Below, in pieces: positions 22,714-34,500 of a DNA stretch of 64,000 bases (position 1 is its first letter; every line of letters begins with the position of its first letter). Source of the DNA: Prinsepia uniflora (taxonomy: Eukaryota; Streptophyta; Magnoliopsida; Rosales; Rosaceae); NCBI GenBank assembly GCA_032719365.1, contig CM064865.1:38738065-38802064 (forward strand), written 5' to 3'. The position numbers and the translations under genes were made by a program. Under the pieces are notes generated by a model that saw only the letters and a program-made list of their open reading frames with translations, had not been told where the DNA came from and ran no database searches.

Positions 22714-23297
22714 TTTAATTAAATAGATCTACAAATTGGGGTTTTGGGCCAATGGAATGAGTGATACTTGTCTCTAATCCATGGGTCCCACTTAAAATAT
22801 ATGTCCAATCAGAATATACCACCTAATCATCGCCTTGATATACGTGCATAGTGAAATCGAACTTCCGTGACCCATAACTCTCCCGTTCGAAGTCCGATTT
22901 CAGCATGCCGTTTGTTTATGGATTCGTATCATCCCGATCTACGTAACGGTCCTTGGCCCTCAGCCATCGGACCTCCCGATCCAAAAGTCAACTATTTGCC
23001 CATTTTAAACCAAATTACCAAAGTACCCTGTAACTTCCGAACGTCATAACTTTTTCCTCGAACGTCGGAATTAAACGTGCCACCTATCTATAAACTCGTG
23101 ACGTCCCAAACTACATCACAGTCATTGGCCAAGGTCCATTTGACAGCCAGAATAAAAAATTCAACGTTTTGTCCAAGGTTAGGGGCAAAACGGTCATTTT
23201 GCATCGTTCATCTCATTTCGCTCAACTAATCACTATTAACCTCACTATTCTTGATTAGTCACTAATCTAATCTCGGAATTTGGGATGAGTCGTTACA

Positions 23298-23395
23298 ACC
23301 ATCCCTACTTAATAAATTTCGTCCTCGAAATTCTAACCAACCTAATTCCAACCGTTCTTCCCTCCTTAATTAGTTTCGTTCACGAAATTCTAACT
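23298..23395 (-). other. Polypurine tract of C, duplicated block
   Basis: On the minus strand, two successive copies of a block made of GTTAGAATTTCG(A/T)G(G/A)ACGAAA then a purine-rich TTAA(G)GGAGG-type run. The one at 23298-23312 abuts the LTR; the other is about 52 bp further inside. Confidence 0.7.
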
Positions 23396-26300
23396 ATCCG
23401 GATTCCACAACCACCTCATGGAAAGCAAATTCGATCTCACGACACATGTTCACTAGTACACCCAGTAGTCAACACAAAACTTGTCTGCACCCAAACTTCC
23501 ACTAATACTCACGTCGCATCGACCACACTCGACCACGTCGAATGACAGAAACCACACTTTCCGAATTGACACCACTTGTCAGTATCAGAGCAGCTTGAGT
23601 ATCCTATGAGCTAACCACTTGTCAGATCTACTATTTCGCTGACACAAACAACTAGACGGTTCCTTCCTTAATTACCAATCTATCCTGACGTCAACTCTCA
23701 CTGGGAGTTACCATACCTCACTAACCGATCCACAAAACATCCGAAAAACTGTCACCACTTGACAGTTTTCAGTCGAAAACTGACACTATACTCCCTTGTG
23801 GTTATACTAACCACCAAATCACTCAACCTGAGTATACGTATACCAAAAAACACTCGATCTGTGTGTAACTGGACCCTCTAGAAATACTATGACCCAATGC
23901 ACAGTATCCAATGTCCAGTTCACATCCTCGACTAATCCAATGGTATGGGAACTAAGCTGACTACCAGCACGTTCACCACCTACCCCTATCATAATCTATA
24001 TGTTGTCACCAGGCACCATAGACTGCCCCGTATCGTACCTCGAACATCGTACAAGGTACATACATCTATCAATCAACCAGCCTACAACCACCTAGGTCGT
24101 AGCCAAACACGTTTCAATTCTAGAGTCCATCTGTCCAAACCAGTACCAGACAGATCAGAACTCCAACCCATCATCCATTTCCAAATCTGAATCCAAAATC
24201 ATTAGTCCTTAAGCTAGCATTCAGAATAACCATTTCCAACCCAAATCCAGAAATCCACTTTCAAGTTCCAAAATCGAATCTTGAAGCGTCATCCTGAAAT
24301 CCGATTCCAAAACCTGAAATCTCGTTCTCGTCTACCGAGACGCACCAATTCCGAACCTTTCAGTTACCTGCTCAATACATTCGATTGACTTCCTAGGGAA
24401 TCCAATCCCAACATCTGCACAATTAAGGCTGACCGAATCCGACCTCGTCAGACACTTACTCGCCCAAGTAATACACTATACGGGATTCACCTCGAAAAGA
24501 AGTTCAGTCCCAACATCCTCAACTCGAACATCCAAGTAAGAGCAATAAACTCTCCACCTATCTGGATCATCAAGATCACGATCCAGATCCATCACTACGT
24601 CACCCGACCATAAACGTCACGATCCTCGATCGGCATGGCGTCCAAAGTTCTCAACAACACAATCCTGATCCACATCGTGATCCTAGGTGGATCCACACCT
24701 GCTCACTTAGCTAACAATCCACCTAGAATTTGATCATAGGGTCTTACACCCTCTTGAATCCTTCATCAGTCACATCGCTCCTCATCCATTTCCTATATCT
24801 AAACTGATCAGCCAACGACGAGACACGTCGAGACTGTGGGTCCTCACTGATTACCTCGTATTCATCCTAGTCATTCCACCTAGAAAAATCAAGGATGATC
24901 CACGACAATGACAACCAAAATCCATCCTATGTGAATGCAAACAAACTCGCTGCATTCACCATGCCATGTAACCAACATCATCTGCCACCAAGCAGAAAAT
25001 GAGAAATCTTAGTCACTTAACTTCGATATACCCAACTTCTCCTGATGACCCAAGATAAATCTCGGGTCCACTAACCAATACACGACCAATGTACTGGTGA
25101 CACAACCATCATCTACCTCATCTGCATCATATGCATCATCTGCCATGGCAGAACCTGAGAAGTCACCCTAATGACTTCGAGATATCCATTACCAATGCGA
25201 AAAACCCGCACTCCTCTCGTCACCTCAATCACAATCTCTCTCGACTCCGTAGTTCCAACCATATCGGAACTAACACAATCGAACATCGACCATGTGTCCA
25301 TCACAAGTCTACCTTTATCCGTGATCCACTCCCGGAACACAGATACCAAACACATGTGCATCACGACGGAGTCACATCCCGACTCGTGACTCATCATCAT
25401 CACAATCACCAGCACCAGCACTAGTACCAGTACCGCCACTAACAACAATACTAGTATCAGCACACTAACACCAGCATCAGTATCAGCACAATCCCCAACA
25501 CTAGCACCACCACTAGTATCAGTACTAACACCAACATCAGCACACACTATCACTTACACGCAGTGTGCAAATCAGACAACCCTAGATCTCCGCTCATACC
25601 GAGCGACGATCCCGTACCTCCGCTCAAATAGGAGAAACTCTGCCTCCGTCGTACCCAACAACTCTGGTATAGTCACCTTGACAACTCATACTAGAAAAAG
25701 AAACATTCCCCGAACGTCCCCGATTCCCAACAACCACAACTACAAACACTCTTCGTAATAGTGCCTGCCACAGACTTGTGCACACCTAACCACCAGACAT
25801 CACTATCGAGACTCCGCATCCAACGGAATCAACCGCTCATACAAACTACTCCGTATCCCTACTTCGGGATTCCATCGACAACTACCAACCCTGGTAACTT
25901 GTCCAACCAAACTCTAACCAGTCGTAACTCGACTCAACCAATGTCGTCTACCAGGTCGCCCATGACCTTGGTTGCACCAACTATCCATCACAACCAAAGT
26001 AGTACGACAACCGACTAGGTATAACCGATAAGTACAACCCTGACTGCAGAGTGCAATCCCATCACTAAAGCTGTCATGATTAGATCGACCAACAGTCTCA
26101 TCGGAGTCGAGACCACTCGCCAATTCACATTTCCGAACCATACATCCTACCTTAGGATTCCACGATCACACCTAGAGTTCTTTGAACCCAACTGCAGAAA
26201 GTAGTATAATCTACAATCTGACCGACCACGTGGTCCGGACATCACAAGGATGTCAATCCAATCCTACCGTCAGTTCAACTAGGGTTACTCGAACCCAGCT

Positions 26301-26627
26301 GCTCCCAGCAGCATAGCCACCTAACTCCACAAGATCTGACCATCCAATTGTCACAACACCGAACCAATCGTCAAATCGACCCTACGACATCATGAAAGAC
26401 TGTTATGTTCATCCCATTGTAGAGTCCCACATTGTCATCCTCGACAGAACTATGGTGACCCCAGCATCAAATGCCGAACCAAGACGTTCCACGATTCAAT
26501 CCTACTAACTATCGTACCGGTATCCTAACTATCATGTTGATAACGAACTGCAGCCCATTGAGACATCACATCCTCGACCAGTGCATTACTCCAAGAGCTA
26601 CACGGTTGCTCAAATTGAGACAACCTC

Positions 26628-26639
26628 GCTCGAATACCA
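26628..26639 (-). other. Primer-binding site of C, decayed
   Basis: On the minus strand TGGTATTCGAGC against the expected TGGTATCAGAGC, two bases from the LTR end. Confidence 0.65.
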
Positions 26640-27965
26640 CCTGTCAAGACCCGTCCCCAATCCCCCTGAGATTAACGAGGAACGCTCCTAATCTCGTCTG
26701 ACATGGAGTGTCATACTAGGGATAATTAAAACCTTTAGCTTGAAGGCTTCAAGAGTACGCAAGGATCCGGAGGAGGTATGTGATGTCCCGGTGTAACGAC
26801 CCGTCCCAAATTCCAGGATTAGATTAGTGACTAATCACGATTAGTGAGGCTAATCCGTGATTAGTTGGGCGAAATCGGACGAACGATGCGAAATGACCGT
26901 TTTGCCCTTGGTGGTGGCAAAACGTTGACTTTTCAATCGGCCGGTCAAATGGACTTTGACCGATGACCGTGATGTAGGTCGTGACGTCACGAGTTCATAG
27001 ACAGGTGGCACGTTCAATTCCGACATTCGAGGAGGAAGTTATGATGTTCGGAAGTTTAGGGGCATTTTCGTAATTTGGGTGAATAGGAGGTCAAAAGTTG
27101 ACTTTTTGACCGAGAGGTCCGATGGCCGAGGGCCAAAGACCGTTACGTAGATAAGGACGATACGAATCCGTAGACAGGCGGCACGTCGAATTCGGACGTT
27201 CGACGGCGAAGTTATGGTTCACGGAAGTTCCAAGTTACTATTCACGACGACACGTTTTACGAGACAAAAAGTGCAGTTTGTCTCTAGTGGGCCCAGATAT
27301 TTAATGGAGGCCCAATGGATGAGTGACAAGTGTCACCCATCCAATGGACACTATAATTCATTCATGCACCAAACCATTCACCGTGCATCCATTTTCCATT
27401 TTTCCCTCCAACCAAACCCGATCTCATTCCTCTCCTCTGTGCGATCCAAACACCAAACCCTTAATCCCAAATACTCCTGGAGAGAACAGAGAGTGAGAGA
27501 GGAGGCCATAACGGACTGGATGGTGGCGAGATCGGGGGCCGCCGTGCACGGTGGTTGTGGACCCGCGAAGGTAAAAATTTTACCTTCAAATTTCATTTTC
27601 GGGTTTTAGGTGTTAGGGCTGAATTCTAATGATTAGGATGAGTTTATTGTGGTTGTAGGAAGACGTAGAGGGTGGTTTGGACGGCGGTGAAGGGCTGAGC
27701 AGCCCTGGGTGCAATCGGAAAAATTGGACCGATTAGGGGAGGATTGGACGGACGGGTTTTGTGGGGTTTTTCCTAGTTTTCTTGATTAGGATTGATAGGA
27801 AATGAGAAAATATTGACTAAGCCCAAACTACGCATTAAATTAAACACGTAATTTGAGTGTTGTGCAATTTAAACCCTTTTTGTGTAGATGTAGTATTGGT
27901 AAATAGGGATCGTTCTTAACCGGGGAAATTAGGGAACATTAATAATGTGTTAGTGGGAAAGAGTA

Positions 27966-28243
27966 ATGAATTAGAGAATTAAATAATAAAAGAATTAAAC
28001 AATCAAAGAATTAATAAATTAAAGAATAGATGAACAAGATAATAATAAATTAATGAATTACAAAGAATTAATAAATTAACGAATTAAAGAATGAAATAAT
28101 AGAAGAATAAAGGACTTAGTTAATCAAAGAATAAAGGAATTAATTAATCAAAGAATCAATAAATTAAATAATAAAGGAATGAAAGAATAAAAGCATCAAA
28201 GAATAAAAGAATAAAGAATAAAAGAATAAAGAATAAACAAGGG
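27966..28243. repeat. AT-rich degenerate minisatellite in A 3' LTR
   Basis: Short units such as AAAGAATTAATAAATTAA and AAAGAATAAAAGAATAA repeated with variation; the same tract is in the other LTR (about 38540-38817). It lies in U5. Confidence 0.8.
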
Positions 28244-28434
28244 GGGTTTTGAAGAGGTTTGTAATTATGTAAATAAGTAAAAGCATAGATAAACTCATTC
28301 TATTTCTATTCTAACTTATGCACAAAGTAGACTTCCCGTAAACACAAACTTCAACAACATACTACAATTGCAAATATTTGAATTAATCACGAAATTATAC
28401 CTTCACAAACTCATATTTCTTCATACATTATTCA

Positions 28435-28574
28435 TATTATAAATGCACCGAACAGCGGATTTTTACTTATAATATAATTACCTTAAGTTTGTGATTTAAT
28501 GCGCCGAACAGCGGTCATACATTAAATCTCTCCAAATCTACTCTAAATGCCCCGAACAGCGGATCAACATTTAG
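28435..28574 (-). other. Three stem-enclosed CCGAACAGCGG motifs in A 3' LTR
   Basis: Each 11-base core sits between arms of a different perfect inverted repeat: TATTATAA/TTATAATA (28435-28474), GATTTAATG/CATTAAATC (28493-28528) and CTAAATG/CATTTAG (28543-28574). The core itself can pair CCG with CGG. A fourth core (28802-28812) has only a short AAGG/CCTT flank. All lie downstream of the TATA box, hence in the transcript leader when present in the 5' LTR. Confidence 0.8.
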
Positions 28575-28963
28575 TTTCGAAATGAAGTTTAAGCTCTAAA
28601 ATGTAAGAAGTAAATGATTTTTAGAAAGTAAAACACATGGAGATTATACTCAATTTTCACAAAAGATAGGAAGGAGAAACCAATACATATATTGCATTAT
28701 AATTAGAACCAATAACAAATAAGAGAGTTTAAGAGAATGGAGAGCAAATGTTACACTTTTCAGATTGGATGAGAACAATGGATTGTTTTTCACAAGGAAC
28801 ACCGAACAGCGGCTGGAACCTTATGAAGATGGAAGAAGATTAAACAAGGAAATTCGGACTTGAACTCTCAAAATTGTATTGGAACTATTTTGCCAAGATT
28901 TCTCCTAAAAGAAGCTCAATTTTGTGCTACTTGGAAGTGATTTCAACAAGTGAAATCAACTCC

Positions 28964-28971
28964 TATTTATA
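28964..28971 (-). promoter_or_regulatory. TATA box, A 3' LTR
   Basis: TATAAATA on the coding strand; identical site at 39538-39545. Confidence 0.75.
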
Positions 28972-29337
28972 GGTGGAGAAACACAAATTAAACCCTAAAA
29001 AATAAATAAAAACTAAACAAAAATTATAATAAAAATATTCAAAAGTGAAATGATGAGTATGGGTGGTTTTTGGGGAAGAGAAATTAAACAAAACAAAGGA
29101 AAAAGCTTGAAAAACAGCAAGAAAATCCACTAAATTGCTGCTGAAAGAGTTTTCGGTGGCTGCAAGCTGGAAAGGAGGCGGCTGGTCGGCAAAGCTGTGC
29201 TGGAAAGGTGGCGGCTGGTCGGCAGGCGTGAGCTGGAAAGGAGAAGCTGTCGTCGGTAGGCGCGCTCCGAACGTGAGAGAGGCAGCTCGGCCAGCGCTTG
29301 TCGACGGATTCGCAGGGCTGAACGATTGGGCCGCACG

Positions 29338-29420
29338 GATTGGGCTGGGATGTCTGGGCTGTGCTGACGCGGGCCGCACGGATTGGGCTGGGATGCCTGG
29401 GCTGCGCAGATGCGGGCCGG
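29338..29420. repeat. GC-rich 43-bp tandem pair in A LTR U3
   Basis: GATTGGGCTGGGATG(T/C)CTGG and the following 20-odd bases occur twice, 29338-29380 and 29381-29420, upstream of the TATA box on the coding strand. A copy is at 39912-39994. Confidence 0.85.
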
Positions 29421-29696
29421 ACAATTGGGTTTTTCAGAAATGGGCTGGGCTGCACAGATTTAATTAATTAATTAACTAAATTAATTAATCCACCGAATTT
29501 CGTCCATATTTTATTTGTTATAATTCCGATCGAGACGATTCTTTCGCCAAAATACTCCAAATTACAAACTTTATTTATCTAAACTTAAAAATCACAAAAT
29601 AATTTATTTTATCAATTTATTTAATATTTTAATACTAAAAGTCAAGTATAAAGGGTATAGAATAATATAAAATAATGCTTATTTAACGTCCTATCA

Positions 29697-29734
29697 AATA
29701 CCCCCACACTTAAACTTTGCTAGTCCCTAGCAAA
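29697..29734 (-). other. Polypurine tract of A with adjacent hairpin
   Basis: The coding strand reads TTTGCTAG-GGA-CTAGCAAA (perfect 8-bp stem, 29716-29734), then GTTTAAGTGTGGGGGTATT directly before the LTR. The G-run is the likely plus-strand primer. Confidence 0.85.
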
Positions 29735-30422
29735 TACTAAAATTAAACTACGAATTCAAAACAAGTAGACCCTTAACCGTTTGTCTCAAATTTCATTGTT
29801 ATAATCATGGCATAAAAGATTTTTCACTTAAAACATTTAAGCAAATGAAATTTAAAAGTTAATATATGGTAACAAAATGTTCAACAAGTCAGATAATGAG
29901 TAAATATGGTGAAATGGAGTTCTGCACGAATAAGACAAGTATGAATCAACTCACAAGGATATGCACTCATAAATTCACTCAATTTGTGAGGGTTTGTGTT
30001 TGCACTCAAAGTATGTGAGAAATACTCACATAATCGAAATGAAGTACTTTTGCAAAATTTCAAACAAACACCTCAAGATAAAAACAAAACATACTTGCAC
30101 AAATGAACCAAAACCATAAGCTTACTCAAGTGATTGACTCAACTAATCAAAATTTACCATCTTAAGGATCATAAGGTCTTTATAAAGGTTGTAATGGGGC
30201 TAAGTTTAGAGGCAAGGAGAATATAGGACAAGTGGTGCTCAATTCGTTCCAAGACTCAATAGACTCCCAAAACGTATCATAACTTCCCAACCTTAGTGCA
30301 ATGATGTCAGTAATCCATCCCTTCGAACATAGGCCTAATTTCATCTTGTTGGGCCTCGAATTCATTCTTTGTGCCGGATTTACAAATGTAAAGGACTTAA
30401 CTCAAATATTCATAATCAAACC

Positions 30423-30530
30423 TTATTACCTTGATAAATATATCTTTCTTTTTTTTTTTTTTCTTCTCTTTTTTTTTTATTTTTATTTTTATTTTTTTTC
30501 ATTTTTTTTTCTCATATATCAAGGTAATAA
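30423..30530 (-). repeat. 14-bp inverted repeat enclosing an A-rich (coding strand) tract
   Basis: TTATTACCTTGATA (30423-30436) and its exact reverse complement TATCAAGGTAATAA (30517-30530) flank 80 bases that are almost pure T on the forward strand. Confidence 0.85.
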
Positions 30531-31259
30531 CATGTGTCAAAAATACAACAATGTTTGAGTAAGTAAATCCACAAAATACACATAAAAGTCTTTCAATATC
30601 ATCATTTTCTCTTTACATAATCATTATGTCTTCAACCGAGTCCTTGGAACAAAGGTAAAAGATGTCTATACTAAGCTCAAGTGTTTAGATAATCATGGTG
30701 AGGAAAGAAAGGCTTAATGTGGGCTCAAAAGGGGTAAAACTAAGGGGGTCGCAACTTGTGCGCACAAAATAGGGAACATGGATGTTTGAATTTGTGGTGT
30801 TAACCCTAATGCCTTAATCATTTCTAAAATCAGAGAATTTATTGACTTAAAAGCTTTGAAAATCACATAGAATAAGTTCTAGTGCTCTAGAGTTCATTAA
30901 AAGCTATGGCAAGCAGTTATGAGGCATATGTATATCAATTTAAACAAAGAACTTATGAATCACTCATCAAAGATGTATATAAGTTCTAAAGCTTACATAA
31001 GGTTCAAATGATTCATACTTATCATATCATGCTTATTTATGTACCAATTTACATGCATTATCTTTAAGTTATAACACTTAATTACAAAATATTAACAAAC
31101 AAATTCAAGTTGTAGTGATTATCTTTATGGCCATAACATAATCATTTCCATTCACTTATATCATTGACAAGTTAAAGGGCAACTTGATGACTCGTAAAAA
31201 CGCTACGTTAAAACAAAAAGACTCAAATTTTTTTTTTTTTTCTTTGGAGAAAGAAATAA

Positions 31260-31319
31260 AACAATTGAAAATTAACACAAATAAGAAAGAAACAATTGAA
31301 AATTAACACAAATAAATTT
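31260..31319. repeat. 30-bp tandem repeat, two copies
   Basis: AACAATTGAAAATTAACACA plus AATAA occurs twice in succession. Confidence 0.85.
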
Positions 31320-31328
31320 GTAAACCAT

Positions 31329-31365
31329 TCCCCCACACTTAAATTCTACATTGGCCTCAATGTAG
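31329..31365 (-). other. Second hairpin-plus-polypurine module of A
   Basis: The coding strand reads CTACATTG-AGGC-CAATGTAG (perfect 8-bp stem, 31346-31365), then AATTTAAGTGTGGGGGAATG. The purine part shares TTTAAGTGTGGGGG with the LTR-adjacent tract, while the stem sequence is different. Confidence 0.8.
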
Positions 31366-31570
31366 GAAAATACGAAGTAATTTAAACATAGAATCAAAGT
31401 AAGGAAGATGATTTAAGAAAATGAAATAAGAAAGAAAAACATAAAAGAGAGTGAAGGGTTGAAAGAAAGCAAATCTGTGTTGATGACTCCTTCACACTCG
31501 CGAACACATTGGGTTGCCTCCCAACAAGCGCTTGAAGTTTAACGTCCATCCAGCCTAGACCAAATTTAGT

Positions 31571-34500
31571 TCATCTGATGGGACGTCGTAGCACTCTTTC
31601 TGACTCCACATCGTGTTCGCCAATTGCCTCGATATAAGGCTTCAATCTATGGCCATTGACCTTGAACTCTTTTCCAGTTCCAACGTGTTTTATCTGTATG
31701 GCTCCATGGGCAAAAATATTAGTGATAACAAAAGGTCCTACCCATCTAGAACATAACTTACCAGGAAAGAGTCTGAGCCGAGAGTTGAAAAGCAAAACTT
31801 TCTGGCCAATGTCAAATGCTTTACTCCTGATCTGTTTGTCATGAAATGCCTTTGCCTTTTCCTTGTAGATCGGAGTGCTTTCAAATGCATCATTTCTTAT
31901 TTCCTCAAGCTCACTCAGCTGGAGCTTCCGATGCAGACCGGCGTCATCTAGCTTGATGTTGAACGTTTTGACGGCCCACCATGCTTTATGCTCTAGTTCC
32001 ACCGGAAGGTGACATGCTTTTCCGTACACCAACCTATAGGGAGACATTCCTATAGGTGTTTTGTAGGCCGTCCTGTATGCCCAAAGTGCATCATCCAACC
32101 GTTGGCTCCAATCCTTTCGATTAGGACCCACAGTTCGCTCTAGTATCTTCTTGATCTCTCTATTACTGACTTCCGCCATTCCACTCGTTTGAGGATGGTA
32201 AGGTGTAGATACTCGATGAGTGACACCATACCGTTTCAGTAAAGCTTCAATGGTCTTGTTGCAGAAATGACTTCCTCCATCACTTATTAGGACCCGCGGG
32301 ATCCCAAACCTGGAAAGAATGTTAGTTCTGAGGAAATCTGCAACAGTTTTAGAGTCATTAGTCCTGGTGGCCTTAGCTTCCACCCATTTTGATACATAAT
32401 CAACGACAAGTAAGATATAGAGATAGCCATTAGATTGAGGAAACGGACCCATAAAATCGATACCCCAAACATCAAATATTTCAACAGTAAGAACATAATG
32501 TTGTGGCATTTCATCCCTGTGTCCTAAGTTTCCTGATCTCTGACATTTATCACAGGCTAAGCAAAATGAATGTGCATCTTTAAAAAGTGTGGGCCAATAT
32601 AGTCCAGATTCTAAGATTTTGAGTGCAGTTTTTCTAGATCCAAAGTGGCCTCCACAAGCATGGCTATGGCAGAACTCTAGGACTGACCTATGTTCAATAT
32701 CAGGGACACATCTCCTAATCAATAAATCTGCACAGTGTTTCCACAAATAAGGTTCATCCCAAATATAGTGCCTAGCATGCTTCTTAAGTTTATCTTTTTG
32801 TGCACGGGAGAGGGTGGTGGGCAACTGCTTGGTGACTAAATAATTGACAATATCAGCATACCAAGGAGTTCCTCCCTCGATTCTGAAGAGTTGTTCGTCT
32901 GGAAACATCTCTTGAATCGCCACAGGATCTCGCTCATGTGCAATGCGACTCAAATGATCCGCCACCACGTTCTCTACGCCTTTCTTATCTTTAATCTCGA
33001 TGTCAAACTCTTGAAGAAGAAGAATCCATCGGATCAGTCTTGGTTTCGCTTCCTTCTTGGCTAGGAGATACTTCAGTGCTGCATGATCAGTGTAAATAAT
33101 GACTTTAGTTCGAAGTAGATAAGAACGAAATTTATCTAAAGCAAATACAACAGCAAGCAACTCCTTTTCTGTAGTGGTGTAGTTCATCTGGGCATCATTT
33201 AAGGTTCTGGATGCATAGTAGATGGCGTAGGGCTTCTTATCCCGCCTTTGTCCGAGTACGGCTCCAACTGCATAATCAGAGGCATCGCACATTAGTTCAA
33301 AGGGTAAGGACCAATCAGGGGCACAAAGAATGGGGGCAGTGGTTAAGTGATTTTTAAGCTTTTCAAAAGCTTCCTGACAGTCTGCATCAAAGACGAAGGG
33401 TGTCTCCTTCTGAAGCAGTCGGCACAAGGGCCTTGCAATGTGGGAGAAGTCTTGGATAAATCTTCTGTAAAATCCTGCGTGACCAAGAAATGAACGGATT
33501 CCTCTCACCGAAGTGGGAGAGGGTAAGTGGCGCACAGTATCAACTTTAGATTTATCGACTTCAATTCCTCTTTCAGAGACAATATGGCCCAAGACTATCC
33601 CTTGTCTAACCATGAAATGCCATTTCTCCCAGTTAAGTACCAGATTAGTTTCGACACACCTTTGCAAGATAAGTGCTAAGTGTTCTAAGCATGCATCAAA
33701 ACTATCCCCAAAGACACTAAAATCGTCCATAAATACTTCAATTATTTTTTCGACGTATTCAGAGAAAATAGAAAGCATGCATCTTTGGAAAGTACCTGGG
33801 GCGTTACATAAACCGAAAGGCATTCTTCGGTAGGCAAAAGTGCCAAAAGGACAAGTGAAAGTCGTTTTATCTTGGTCATTTTGAGCGATACAGATTTGAT
33901 TGTACCCGGAATAACCATCAAGAAAGCAATAATAGGAGTGACCTGCTAACCTTTCAAGCATTTGATCAATGAAGGGCAAAGGGAAGTGATCCTTCCTAGT
34001 TGCTTTGTTCAGGCGTCGATAGTCGATGCAGACTCTGTATCCGGTCACTGTTCGCTGGGGCACTAGCTCGCCTTCACTGTTCGCAACAACTGTGACTCCA
34101 CTTTTCTTTGGGACTACTTGGACTGGTGAGACCCATTTGCTGTCTGAAATTGGGTAGATGACACCACAGTCCAAGAGTTTGATGACCTCTTGTTTCACGA
34201 CTTCCATCATTGGAGGATGAAGGCGACGTTGGGCTTCGCGAGAGGGTTTTGCATCATCTTCCAGTAAGATTCGATGCACACAAGTTGTAGGGCTGATTCC
34301 CTTGATATCTGACAGAGTCCATCCAATGGCTGTCTTGTACTTTGTCAAGACCTGTACCAGTCTATCTTCCTGTGACTCGGTTAGTGCAGAAGACACTATG
34401 ACGGGCAGAGTGTCGTCCGAGCCAAGATAGGCATACTTCAGGTGGTCAGGCAAAACTTTGAGCTCAAGAACTGGGGCCTGAATCACTGATGGAGGAGTGG

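Larger units (their letters stand above)
7711..23297 (-). repeat. Element C 3' LTR, split by D
   Basis: The LTR is 7711-7745 joined to 20163-23297 (about 3.17 kb). Removing D and one copy of TTAAC restores the end seen at 26642-26678 (minus strand GGGGATTGGGGACGGGTC then a TGACA end). The inner edge reads GTCGTTACA at 23297, the reverse of TGTAACGAC. Confidence 0.8.
23298..26641 (-). other. Element C internal region, noncoding
   Basis: 3.3 kb, the reverse complement of a B-type interior. It shares the CGCTC-GGTAT-GAGCG hairpin (25591-25605), the GGTGCTGG/CTAGTAC tract (about 25405-25440, reversed) and the GTGTAAGACCCTATGATC block (reversed near 24740). Only short accidental frames are present. 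Two copies of the polypurine block lie at its left edge (23298-23337 and 23350-23395). Confidence 0.8.
27814..29696 (-). repeat. Element A 3' LTR
   Basis: 1883 bp. TATA box 28964-28971, four CCGAACAGCGG cores (28448, 28504, 28552, 28802), an AT-rich minisatellite (27966-28243) and a GC-rich 43-bp tandem pair (29338-29420). Confidence 0.95.
29697..31570 (-). other. Element A 3' noncoding region
   Basis: 1.87 kb between the pol stop and the 3' LTR. No env-like or other credible frame on either strand. It holds two copies of a hairpin-plus-polypurine module (29701-29734, 31329-31365), a 14-bp inverted repeat around a T-rich tract (30423-30530) and a tandem 30-bp repeat (31260-31319). Confidence 0.8.

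Noticed and set aside
23582..23596. AGTATCAGAGCAGC as a forward primer-binding site inside C
   Set aside because: It lacks the TGG start, has no LTR end before it, and C runs on the minus strand with its own site at 26628-26639.
29135..29467. 110-codon forward frame in the A LTR (and reverse frames of up to 153 codons)
   Set aside because: They arise from the GC-rich tandem repeat in U3, have repeat-like composition (GGGWSA..., QPRHPSPIR), and are present in both LTRs.
32287..32514. Small frames on both strands inside the A pol gene
   Set aside because: Shadow frames of a well-supported polyprotein with clear catalytic motifs.
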